From Branchiostoma floridae (taxonomy: Eukaryota; Chordata; Leptocardii; Amphioxiformes; Branchiostomatidae), in assembly GCF_000003815.2 (NCBI RefSeq), contig NC_049995.1, positions 12,567,436-12,631,435 of the forward strand: a stretch of DNA of 64,000 nucleotides. The letters run 5' to 3'. The translations under genes were made by a program, and so were the position numbers. How positions within the stretch are numbered: the first letter of the stretch is position 1; each line of letters opens with the position of its first letter. This document shows positions 10,520 to 43,632 of this stretch, in pieces. A model generated the notes under the pieces. It saw nothing but the letters and a program-made list of their open reading frames with translations. It made no database searches and was not told the origin of the DNA.

Positions 10520-11774
10520 TAGTTAAGCTTGGCTGCAAAACATAATAAATCGCTTGACCTTATAGCAGGCAAATGAAAAAGATCAGTATATACAACTCAT
10601 GTTTTAAAAACTGACTGGAAAAGAGCACGTATAACACATATTTCGAGGCCATGGTCCTCCGTTTCAGAGGGTCAAAATTTACGTAACCTTTATCAGCTTT
10701 GTATAAATGTTACATCACGTTAGGGCATGCTTTTTTTCAGCGCCATCTTATAAGCTTATTGGTCGTCATTGTAAAAGCTGTTACTGTGCCGAGACGGAAT
10801 CAAAACGACGCATGTATCCTCAATTTTATTTAGTTTTACTGGTACAACAAAGACAAATCCTCGAAAGGCCCGGTATCAGGAACAAATCCTCAAGTATATA
10901 AAACCGGAATGAATTTTCTTCAGGCATTTCTTGGAATAATTTCAAAATATTTTTTTTTGTAAAGTTTAGTAGAATATGAAAATCATCGCCTTCAAACACA
11001 AACTTGCCACGTTTACGTTCCGCCATTTTGTTGGTGTGACGTCACATGCCTATCAAGCCTAGCCTTGTTTTTGCTGTGTACTGCATATCCCCAGTTTGGT
11101 TTCTCGAAACGCGCCCTTAGATTTATTTACCGGCATACAAAAACAATCATACTACAGCTGATAATGACATAGGAGGGACTCTAATGAAAGACAAATGTTC
11201 GTAGGGGTCTATTACTACGTTTTTGCTGTTGGTGGCGTTCTTGAAACAAAGAACGGTAGATTTCAACCTATCGTTTCCCAAGAGAAACGCTAAAAGTGTG
11301 TGCAAATATATTATAAAAAGTACTTCCTTACCTTCTGGTATTAAACAATGGTCGTTGAGAAAGGACGCACAATCAGACATGCAAATGAAGAGAACGTTTC
11401 CGAATCGCCACAGCTCGTGACATTTGTTGATCTAACAAACGGTTATGTGAGTGAAGGTGTTACGTAAAACGCTAGTACTATCAATTACTTTCGCATCATT
11501 AACAATTTGAAGCAACTGCCATCTTGAAACACTAACAAAGACAACAAAGAAAGAAAGATCAAACAGATATGGCAATGGAGGTATGAACAGATAAACAAAA
11601 CATATGCTATAGTAAACTACTGTCTACAACGAATTGTAGGATACGTAAGATCTTAAAAACGGAAAAGCCACACAACTTATCTATTAATGGTATTTATTTC
11701 ATATTTAAAATATTATACTAATAAAGTAGCATGGATAATCATGAATGGTACTTGGAAGTTTTTTGAATAAAACA

Positions 11775-11975
11775 TTCACGGGTCTTAGTGGCAAGTGTGC
11801 AGATGTTGACACACTGGCAGCACCAAATCCGTAGGTGTTTTTGTAACCTTTAGACAGATTAGCCATGAGGCTCGGTGGGCGTCACTTCACCGGCATGGGG
11901 GCAGGGGCATGGCGAGTATCGAACTCAGGATCTACTGATTCTGATTCCAACGCTGTTGCCCCACACAGACACCCA
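11775..11975. repeat. Dispersed repeat, about 200 bp, copy 2
   Basis: Closely similar to 9775-9990, including GTGTGCAGATGTTGACACAC, AAATCCGTAGGTGTTTT and GCATGGCGAGTATCGA, with scattered substitutions and small indels. Confidence 0.75.
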
Positions 11976-13510
11976 ATAATAAACAAATTGCAAAAATGTA
12001 TAGTGTCACATGAAATATTTTTTATTGAAAAAAATAGGCTGAAGATCTTATGCATGATTTGGTTCCCACGGTAATCATCGATGATTAAATGAAGTGACGA
12101 AGCTTAATAAGTTGGTAATTGACCTGTGAGAGGATCCGGCCTTCAGCTGCCGATGCCAAAGGTGAACACATCTTAAAATAGAGCCGATGTGACTGAACGT
12201 ATTTAATCATCACTGACAGTACCTTAATGTACAAACAACAACTAGAATAGTTTTATGTATCAGAGATATCCTAACATTCATCAGCTCCAAAGTCGCACAA
12301 ACGCTTGAAATCTTATCCACCCAACCATCAGTTCCAAAGTACAGTGAAATCGCGTATCGGTAAAAGTGTTGAACAATTCACCTTTTCTAGGTTGGATATT
12401 TTTTCTTGCCTGGGATTCGTTAGCTATTTGAGTAAAACCCAATTTCTGTTGTCAATAACCTGAGCGTGCATTACATAACCAATCTCCCAACGCAACGGGT
12501 AAACATGGCGTCTAGTCGTCCGACCAGTTTTGTCCTTGCGTTTTGGCTGCGTTCGCATTGGGTTGGTGATTCGACTTAGCCACGTGGAATAAACTGAGTT
12601 ATGAATTCATACACGTCCACAAAAATGCAACGAGTTTGATTCCTGTCAATGACATTTTTGACAACAATGCACCGGAGTTTGCTTTTGATCAACATGTGAA
12701 TTTCTTCAGAGATCGGTGACCATGTTTATGGATGTTGGTTTATGAATGGTGTTCAAACTTCGACCTTCCCCCGAATGCTTTATCTCGTGAATGAATAGGC
12801 ACTGCGCCTGACGATCCAATTAACGATTTTGTGCTTGGCCGATTTTCAAAGAAATTCTTACTCTTACGTAAGACACTTTCCCACGATTTATCTTTTGAAT
12901 CAGCTGCCACGTGGCAACATTATCGAAAAAAATCAAATGGACAAGCTTAATGATGTCATCAACGTTATTATCAGATTCCAATGAAATACATATATGTTTT
13001 CATAACCAAGTAGCAAAAGACAAAGACGATTGTGGGATTCGATGGATTTAAGTTAATTTTTAGATGACTGTGGGGATAGATTTACATGGTTATCCCATGG
13101 ACAAGCAAGTTGAAAACATCAAGAAAACGGTACATACATCACAAGGAAAACGCCTAAATTTTTATTTTTCACTGCAGAAAAAAAAAGTTGTTAATCAATC
13201 TTTTAACCTTACGTGTGTACGATAATGGGCGTCAAGGCAATGCAGATCGATGCTGCAGTACCAATCAAAGTCATACGAGGGCGTTGTACGGTGTGTTACA
13301 TTGGACCTTAAGCTTCAGTGATTACATTCCCCTTGCATTACGATCACCAAGGGTTCACACAGTCATTTAAAGATACTAAGATTCAAGTATCTAAGTGTGT
13401 ACATTTCAGCAGACAGTTTAGACTTGACAGACGCACAATTTCTACCATAAAAAAATTAGCCCGGCTATATTCAGTAATATAGCAGATGATGTGTCTTTTG
13501 TCACTTACAA

Positions 13511-13596
13511 AAGGTAGTGGATTCTACCTGAAACGTCTGACCGTTTCCAAAATCATATCCAGTTGCTTGAGTAATTGTTATTTGGTGTATCTTGTT
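13511..13596 (-). repeat. Dispersed repeat, copy 2 of 4, inverse orientation
   Basis: Contains AATCATATCCAGTTGCTTGA and the block AAACGTCTGACCGTTTCC, the reverse complement of the repeat at 8288-8365. It also includes a GGTAGTGGATTCTACC hairpin. Confidence 0.7.
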
Positions 13597-14624
13597 AATA
13601 TCTGAATACCTAACCTTCATCGCCGTATAATGTGTCTTTTGATGTGCAGAAACTTAACATTCCATTGCATCCATTAAGAAACAGCACAGCCGTCGATGAC
13701 AAAGAGGTGGAATGCAGTACCCGAAACAAGCAGCAGAGGTCGCTCGAGAACTGCTAGATTACAGGAGAGAGATGCCAGATGTGACTACACAGGCACACCT
13801 AGCGAGTAACGAGGATACAGCAAGGAGTTAAAGATGGTAAGGGGTAAAAATCGACAGCAAAAGACGCAAACATTAACAAAAGAACTGTAATACCAGATTT
13901 GGACAGTGTAATTCGAGACTGTGGATGAATACTACGGAATAATCCCAACACTGCCCCCATTAGATAGCATCTGTTCTCAAAGTCATTTTTTTCTTAAATT
14001 CTATGTAAACTATTCTTTATCATGTCATATATTTTGTTGCAACGTTTTCAGTTTCTTCTTCAAAAAAATTCTTCCAATCATTTGCTATCCATGCACATGT
14101 GTATTATTTTTTCCTTTCAAATCTTAATCTTTCCTACCTACTTAGCAGCCTGCGTTATATTTACATATGGCAATTTGGAAAAACAATATCTATGCTCTTT
14201 CACTTTATTCCTAAAAGCTTCACATATTCAAGGAATAGTAGAAGCTAGCTCCCGGTAAAGTATAAATCTAAAAATATAACGCTAAACAAGTCACATAAGA
14301 ACAACAACTACAAGTTTGTTCAATCCAGATTGGAATGACATCATGATTCTTGGCGTTGTTATGCCAAGAGTTGTTGATTGACAGCGGATATTGCAGTCAT
14401 ACAGGCAGCAGTAAAAAGGATACTGCTGGCATTCATTTCGTATAAATCCTCACAATAACATCACCGGTGTTCAACATTTTCCTTAATTACTTTTCCCTTT
14501 GGTCTGGTGGACAGTACTGACATGTAAAAGGCATCAGACGTGAAGTGATCAACTTTTGCCAAACTTAGGAGTCGCTTTGTCTATTGTCCCTACAGCGGCA
14601 TTAAACAAAACAATTGTTACTCTG

Positions 14625-14663
14625 TGACTGGAGGGTAACCTCCAGCAACAGAGTCTCCAAAGG
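14625..14663. repeat. Short hairpin
   Basis: ACTCTGTGACTGGAGG is followed after two bases by its near-perfect inverse CCTCCAGCAACAGAGT. Confidence 0.55.
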
Positions 14664-14744
14664 GTCTAAAACGCTCAGCATTGGGAAAATGTATAGTGAA
14701 AATTTTCCAGCATCACAAGGGTTAAGATCAGAGAAAAACGACAT

Positions 14745-15240
14745 TATGAAGAGCAATATGAGAACCTGCCGAAAAAAGGTGGCTTTGCCTCGGGAAACCG
14801 CGTACACTAATTAGCACACACGTCTTACAGGACATGCCAACTGTCCGGGTTTCTCGGGCCCTCCAGACCGTTTCTCACCACAGTTTGCAGAAGTGTTCTC
14901 AAGATTAGGCGCGGTTGTAAAACGCCACTGGGCAGAGAGGTGGCCAGGAATGTTTCCCAGAGCATAGGCTATAGCAGACCGTGTTTCGTTGCCGTACAGA
15001 GTATTTAGATGCGACTTTCGTGTGAGTATGCCCTGTGGGCGAGCGGTATCTGCTATTGTGTACGGCGGAAAGGGTACGGCGATATTTCTAGCGGGTACAG
15101 CGTAAATTTATGGGTACGGCAGAAAAGGAATTTCATGGGGGTGAATATGAGAACCTTCCGAGAAAAAGTAGCTTTGCGTTAGGAAATCGTGCACACTAAT
15201 GAGCACACACGTCTTGCAGGACATGCCAACTGTCACGGCT
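14745..15240 (+). repeat. Direct duplication, two copies of about 100 bp
   Basis: 14745-14850 and 15145-15240 share AATATGAGAACC, the block GGAAA-CG-GCACACTAA and GAGCACACACGTCTT followed by CAGGACATGCCAACTGTC, spaced about 395 bp apart. No coding potential. Confidence 0.7.
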
Positions 15241-15504
15241 CTTAGCCTGTATTCCGGGCGTTACGGGCGGCCGGGCGTCTTAGGCCACATCTCAGCACCC
15301 TTAAGACACAAGACAACATAGCCTCACGGTCCGGGCACGGTAGGAATGCGGCATGTGCTGGTGTCGGGATTATCGGTCTTTAAGAAGATGTCAGCTTTTC
15401 TGGCCTCCTTTGTAGACTTTGGGTGGGACTGTTTTTTATTTTGTGGGGTGGGGAGTGACTGGCGTTGGTTCGCCATTTTCAACGTTGGTTAGCTTTCTTT
15501 CATA

Positions 15505-15560
15505 TCGGGAAAGGGAGTTTGCCGTGGAAGGGAGTTTTGCCCCACCTCGAGGCCCCTTTT
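15505..15560. repeat. GGGAAAGGGAGTTTGCCG-type dispersed repeat
   Basis: The block GGGAAAGGGAGTTTGCCG, then TGGAAGGGA-TTTTGCC, recurs near 28808-28885. No further structure was identified. Confidence 0.45.
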
Positions 15561-15721
15561 CCGGTATAAGAGAACCTATCCAACGTTGAAAATGGCAAGA
15601 CAACAAATCCCCCTCCCCCCTCCCCCATAAAATAAAAGCCAGCCCCGCTCGAAATCTGCGAAGGAAGCTAAGCTTCTTTTTCTTTTTTTCCAAAATAACA
15701 TGAAGGACTTTGCAAAAACGT

Positions 15722-15900
15722 GGTGTCATGTAGCTTAGCGTTAGGGTGTTTAGCGAAAGGCCCATTGGTCCTGGGTTTGAGTCCCTGATATGTTTCGACG
15801 TTGTGCCCTTGGGAAAGGTACTTTATACGACTTTCCTTACTTCACTCATGGGAAAATGTGTATCTAGCTTCGGTTAGGGCCGTCCCTCGAGCTCGGATAG
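15722..15900 (+). mobile_element. tRNA-derived SINE-like element, second copy
   Basis: The head has GTAGCTTAGCGTTAGG (A-box-like) and CTGGGTTTGAGTCCC (B-box-like). The tail TTGTGCCCTTGGGAAAGGTAC and a GGTTAGGG end align with the copy at 7937-8120. Adjacent sequence to about 15990 may belong to the same insertion. Confidence 0.62.
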
Positions 15901-18900
15901 GACGTTAAGTGGAGGTTCCGTGTTCGAGGACACCCACACCTCAACCATGAAAAAGAACCGATCACACTGATCGAAAACTTCCTGATGTGAGTGTATCAAA
16001 AAATCTGTCCAGATCTAGATATGCAGCTTGTACACTCAGTAAAAACCTATCCTAGTGTGTTTACCGGGTATGCAATACAAACTAACAAACAACAAAAAGG
16101 CACTGCTAAAGATGTAAGGCAGAACCACACATCTGCTTCGATATTGCTCACTCTCACATAAAACTCCACTTTTATCTGCGGCACCTGTTTTTTCTTGACC
16201 GCATTCTAAACACAGTGCTTATTGATATGGTGTTGCTTAGGTAATACGTACAGGAAGACAGTTATAAAGAAGCGTCTAGACACAGGTAAACTCAAATTTA
16301 CCGTCTGAACTGACCGTTTCCTGTATTGATAAACTATGACGAGATTTGGTGAGTTCAACAACAAAAGAACAGCGACCAGGAAACCAGCAAGTAGATAAGT
16401 ATAAAAAGCGATCGAGAAGAACGCGAGTACAGGAAACCAGCAAGTAAATAAGTTTAAAGTACATATTGAACAGTAGTCCGATAAGTATATTTAAGTGGAA
16501 GTAGTGCTCAGACAATCGTTGAATGTATACGTAACTCGAAATGTAACGAACATTCGCCCGATAACAATCAAACTATTTTAGACTGTTATAGCTCAATGGA
16601 CAATGAACACGACCACACCTAGCTGTGTTTTTGTTGCAACTACAATTACTACATGGACGTTGCGAGAGTTTACTTAGATGCAATTGACTTTACGATTTTC
16701 ATTACTATGTTTCTGGAAAGTCGTTAATGGTGCAGTAACATTTATATGGACATGTCATCGACAAAATAAAACAATATTTTTGTAATATTTTCATGTTTTT
16801 AGTCCTTGAAGTTTATAAAAGTTCGATTAGTGAGAATTAAGAAGGATTTTTAAATCTATTTTCCTACCTGAAGACCATTAAGTTTACAACTGACAAAGGA
16901 AATGAAGAAGATATTTGACATCTCGCACCTGGTATTACCTCTGTCTCTTACACCTTAATTCAGTATTTGCCGTGTCTATAGAGAACACGGGGCGTGACTA
17001 AATCGACGTAACTTTATCAGTCGAGGACCACTAAGCTACAATTAGAAGAGAGGTGCGAAATGCAAAGTCAAACAAACTTATACGGTTGAAAAGGGCCGGC
17101 GAATTTTGAGTGAAAGTATTCCTTTCCTTGGTGATGTGTTTAGATGTGTTTGTCCGGAAAATCGCATTCACAACTAGAGTTCGGGGACCTCATACCTCCA
17201 TGAAATATTTATTGCTTTTTTGTGGATAGTATGTATGTTTATAGTCGGTTGTATTTGAGAGTAATGGTTATATAATATAAATGTTATGGGAAAGTAGTGG
17301 TGTATTTATTTAATGACACAGAGGATGTCCATCTGATTAGTAATTACCAAAATGTGACACTTAATTGTGTAATGTGCGTTTAAGAGGTCGACGGCATATG
17401 GTAGCGTGGTGTTCCTTAAGCTTGATGTTTGGCATTTAAAATGTCTAAGGTTGTCAGCATTGTTGAGGTTCGACTATGTGCCTCAGAGCTGTGTGGTGGG
17501 AGGAAGTTGGGAATCTCAGAAAGAAGAAGGGATGTGGCCAACTTTAGTCAGATGGTGATTTGATTTTCCACCAATATGTCATAACATCAGCTGTTCACAC
17601 GGTACAAAAAAGAGATGCACACTTTCCTCTGACAGCCCTACACCAACTGTAAGATGAATACTTGGCGCCAACCCCGCCTGCTAAAAAACAAGTACCATTG
17701 GCTACGAAAGAGACAACTAACAACTGTCCCTTATCGTAACAAAATCAGAACATCTGTTTCGCCCATAAAACTTCTGACACCCAACCCAGATGAGAGGACC
17801 TAATGGCATTTTAATCACCATGTCACTCAAATCAGCAGTACAGTATGTGAGACATCCATACCTGTTAAGCATTATCGTTAAATGTACCTCAACTTCTTAC
17901 AATTATACTTACGCTTCACATCTCCATGATATCCTAAGCAGACATGAATAAAACTAATTATCATATTAAAAAAACTCGGGGTTCCCCAAACAGCTGTCAC
18001 CTCACCATCTGCTTGGAGCTAAGCCCATTAACAAACACATAAAGCACGATGCCTGTACCAGTATATCTCAAATATAGGGGTGATTTCTGATATTATTACA
18101 TCGATTATAACGACAGATACGGCTCCCAAAATCTCATCGATTCGAGCTTTCATCACACCCCACCAACACAACAAGTATGAAACCAATCCATCCAGCCGTT
18201 CTTGAGTAATCATCTACACAGACAGAGACACATAACAGAAAATATAACCTCCATTCCATGACATTTCATGGAGGTAATAAGCGTAATTACCATTGCGGTA
18301 CATCTTGTATGAAATAGAAAGTATGAGTGAGATGTAAAGAGTATGTAATCGAAAAGAAAGTAAATGTCGCTAGTAATAAGAAAGCGGTCTATTGGATGAC
18401 AAGGATGAGTTTTACAGAAGTTTGTTTTCCTTTGTAGTGCCTAAACATTTACTTGTAGGAATGGAAGGTCAAAATGCGAATTTAGGCAGGTGAAATACCT
18501 TAAATCGACTCAGATTTCCCTCTATGATCCATTGAGCTGAATGAAATGGTAGAAAGCAGCAGGAATTTGTTAAAATTGGCAATAGGACTTTGCTCGCTTC
18601 ATGACTAAAACCCTATCTTCTCAGTTATTTAACCTATTCGAGCTTATTTTTACACCTTTTCTGTTCGATAGCGATACCTGTTAGATAGCTATAACAATTT
18701 CAAAATGGCCGTCTTTTGACAGAAACATTTTTACATTTCCGTGAAATTTATAACTTCATACAACAATAGCCACTATCTCTAATGACACTACGTATTCAAA
18801 ACTTTACTCCTACAGAATGAAAATTTATCAGTTTAATTAAAGTGGCTTGTTGGTTGATAAACAGACACTGTTGTGACATTTGCATTTCGGGGTAGGTAAC

Positions 18901-19573
18901 ATGGAAACAAAGAAGTACGTGTCAATGGTTATACAATCCACAATCCTCGTCAATAGAGACTAGTGTATTGTAAATTGGGCAGTTACCTTTGTAGCACATA
19001 ATTTCTTTTGGTGCTATGTGTACACACATCTTAAGATTTTGGTAGTCTCTACCAGACTGACTATGCTAGCTGTTATAGGAAGAATCATTTGCCAGGGGAG
19101 TTTTGGTACCAAAGGAGTTGGTCGACCGGAGGGGAAACATGAACCTAAGTGTAGATTGACTCCTGATCCCCTGGACAATTTCAGGATTTTTTTTTGCCAA
19201 ATTCTACGATCCCCGTACACCCATAGGAAGGCCTGATGGAGGATAGGATTGTGGAAAGACTTGAATGGTCCAAACGTCATCGGTTAAATTTTTTGCTGAC
19301 GTCCGTTTCGCCTGAACAACCGTGCACAGAAGATCCAAGACGTTCAATCGTGCCTCCTCACCTGTTGGCTAACAACAATAAGGGGCGGGGCGTCAAGAAA
19401 GACCTCAGTGGCCCGAATTGTAAAGCTGATACGGCCCAGCTCTTGTATGTGCTCCGGTCCGATTGGGCAAATACAAACAGGAAGACACCGTTAGTCGGGG
19501 CGCACCTTGCCCCGTCACACAAGTGGGGAACACACCGGGACGTTACACGGCAATCCTACGGGGGACCACCGCG

Positions 19574-41008
<21,435 letters not shown>

Positions 41009-43629
41009 ATAGGGAATCTCTCCGAAGGCGTCGCCAAAAACTAAAGGTCACAATGTGAAATCTGTGTGCAAATTCACGGAGAAAGGGATCATATATATTA
41101 TGTCTTATCTGGTGCTGGTATTTTCGTTGGCAAGTTTTACAACCTCCCACAAACTGCTGACGAAAATGTCCGTATCTATCCTTAGATTGCTCATTGTCAG
41201 TTTGAAAGATTAACAGCGCAACGCATCTTTAAGTAAATCACTCTAAACTTGATAATATAGTCCTACCAGAGCATATAAGCTAAATGCGAGATATCAATTG
41301 GAAACCAAAGTATCAAGATCAAATACTGACTTTATCAGATATGATAGCCACAGACTTTTCGGTTTACATTCATTGAGCAGCTACCTGATTAAAAAGGTGC
41401 TTGTTTTAAACTTCAGACATGGTAGATCTATCTTTGGTATCTTTTAAAACCTTTGCTCCATGGTTGTGGTACTGTCCTAAATGAATGATATCCTAGTCTT
41501 AAATGTGTATCCCGTAGTATACTGTATTCATGCTGCATGTATGATAGCGGAAGTGTTATATGTATGTGGTTTGTTATCCTTTAGTGTTTTTTTTTTTTAG
41601 TTTTCTAAGATTCTCAATTGCTCAGCATTTATGTATCGTAGACATCTGGTATATCATATATAGCAAATATATGTTAAACTTGCCTGTGTTAAAGACACAT
41701 TTCTCATTCATGTTTTTTCATTGACCTATGCACCAACATATTTAGTGAACTATCGTTCATTCAATTTCAACGTTAAGCCAATGATTCAGTTCCTGAAAAC
41801 AATTCACATCTTCACAGTTTTATGTTTATCGCTTGCCATAACTACAGTAAGCTTGCATTGTTTCATGTGGTGCTAGTTTCACATGGTGCTAGTTTCATTG
41901 AATAAGTGCATCAAAAGTCCAATGTCCATTTTTCCCTTATTTTTTCACATTGTATTTAGTCTTTTTATTGTGACTCTCGGGGCTTTAAGTCGTGTGTGAA
42001 AGTGGTTCAAAATAAACAGATAGGATCTTATGATTGGCTCATGCATCTTGTTGTGCTAATTTTGTACAGAAAAGGACATCGAGGTACAACTGCATCTAGT
42101 CTTATTGGAGCAGTAAAAGACTGTATGATTTGGATCAAATGGTCAATTACAGTATCTAGTTCTGTGCACTAGTTCTATTTGAATATGGTGTTGTATTTGG
42201 TGTTCAGCACCAGGGACATGCCTGTTTGTGTGGATGGTGTTCAGCACCAAAGACAGGCACGTTTGTGTGCAGATGGTGCTCAGAACCAGGGACAGACATG
42301 TTTGTGTGGATGGTGTTCAGCACCAGGGACAGACATGTTTGTGTGGATGGTGTTCAGCACCAGGGACAGGCACGTTTGTGTGCCAGGGTCAGGCATGTTT
42401 GTGGGTAGATGGTGTTCAACAGGGAGATTGTTAGCAGATGGTGTTCAGCACCAGGGACAGGCGTTTGTGTGCAGATGGTGTTTGTGTACAGATGTTCAGC
42501 AACAGGGAGATTGTAAGCAGATGGTGTTCAGCACCAGGGACAGACCTGTTGGTGTGAAGATGGTGTTCAGCACCAAGGACAGGTATGTGTGCATATGGTG
42601 TTAAGCTCCAGTGACAGGTAGACATTAAGATTATGTAAACACTCAGACAAACTTGTGTGCAGATGGCATTCTTTTAGTTCTGTATTACAATAGCCAACTT
42701 TTTAATTACCTATTTATGCAACACATAGATCAACAAATGTTTGTGTGTACTTTATTTTCACAATTTCATTTTCTGTTAGCAGCACAAAGACTGCAAACCT
42801 AGATGCAGCCCATCTGGCAGAGGTAAGTTGGACATATCTGCTAGGATGACTGTGTTCTGTACAGTTGCTGTATGGATGTTGAACTGCAGTTTACTTTTGA
42901 ATCACTAGGTGTCGCACCTACCCCATACAACAGAGTTGTCAAGAGAATCTGGAATGCTGGTGTGTGTGGCAGAACCATTGTTCTAACACGGTTGATTTAT
43001 TTTACATCCCGCATTTTAATAAATATATACTTAAATTTTGACATCTTACTTAACATAGCATGATGTTGCACTTATCTAATTGCCTTGAAGTTCTCTTTCT
43101 GAGAAGCATGGTGGGTACAAAGACACACATATGACATGTCTCTCCTTAAACATGTAAAAGACCACTTAAAGTTCCCTTTCAAGGACTAAACCACCTCTAG
43201 TAATTGTAGTCTGAATATCTAAGTTCATCAATGGACAGACTGAATTCATTCTCCCTGACCCTCCAGTCTGAAAGTGAGATTTCTAACTGTATGTACTATC
43301 ACTTTCCTGCATAATGCAACGTCACAAGTGCGTAACATAAATTTTGTACCTTACACATCTTTATTATTATTATTTTGTAACAGTGTATCAGGATCAAACC
43401 TCTACATGCCAGTTCAATCTCAGTGTTGCAATGCTGTTACTGAGGACTGTATGGAGCTTTGACTTCTATTTGAGGCAAATATTCAGATACTAATTGATGA
43501 ACCATTTCCTGTTCTGCAGGAATGCTATATCAGAGACTGCAGCTAGAACATTATCCCATAGCTTTACATGTGTTGAGGCTATCCTGATTATGTATATGAG
43601 CATTATTACATACAATTTTATTAACTATT
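41009..43629. other. Intergenic region between convergent collagen and MTMR9 genes
   Basis: Contains the presumed collagen 3' UTR. An AATAAA at 42011-42016 is a possible poly(A) signal about 1 kb after the stop. A minisatellite is at 42190-42620. The rest is AT-rich with no exon recognised. Confidence 0.5.
42190..42620 (+). repeat. Minisatellite, about 37-bp unit, 10-12 degenerate copies
   Basis: Unit core GGTGTTCAGCACCAGGGACA followed by a (G/A)CATGTTTGTGTG-GAT segment. Three consecutive units are near perfect at about 42280-42390; the others carry indels. The Gln/Cys/Trp-rich frames across it are not genes. Confidence 0.92.
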
Positions 43630-43632
43630 TTA
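43612..43632 (-). promoter_or_regulatory. Candidate poly(A) signals overlapping the MTMR9 stop codon
   Basis: On the minus strand the last codons read GAAGAATAAAATAG, so an AATAAA hexamer overlaps the TAA stop, and a second AATAAA follows about 10 nt later. If either is used the 3' UTR would be almost absent. Usage is unproven. Confidence 0.4.

Larger units (their letters stand above)
10520..19573. other. Repeat-bearing intergenic region, no gene recognised
   Basis: Nine kilobases between the 5' end of the - strand channel gene and the first collagen exon. The longest open frames are short, AT-rich and match no family I recognise. Individually listed repeats account for part of it; 15,990-19,573 shows nothing beyond AT-rich sequence. 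The promoter of the channel gene should lie just right of 10519, but no TATA box or initiator is convincing. Confidence 0.55.

Noticed and set aside
42179-42604. 141-codon open frame
   Set aside because: It is the minisatellite read through; repeats of 37 bp shift frame every unit.
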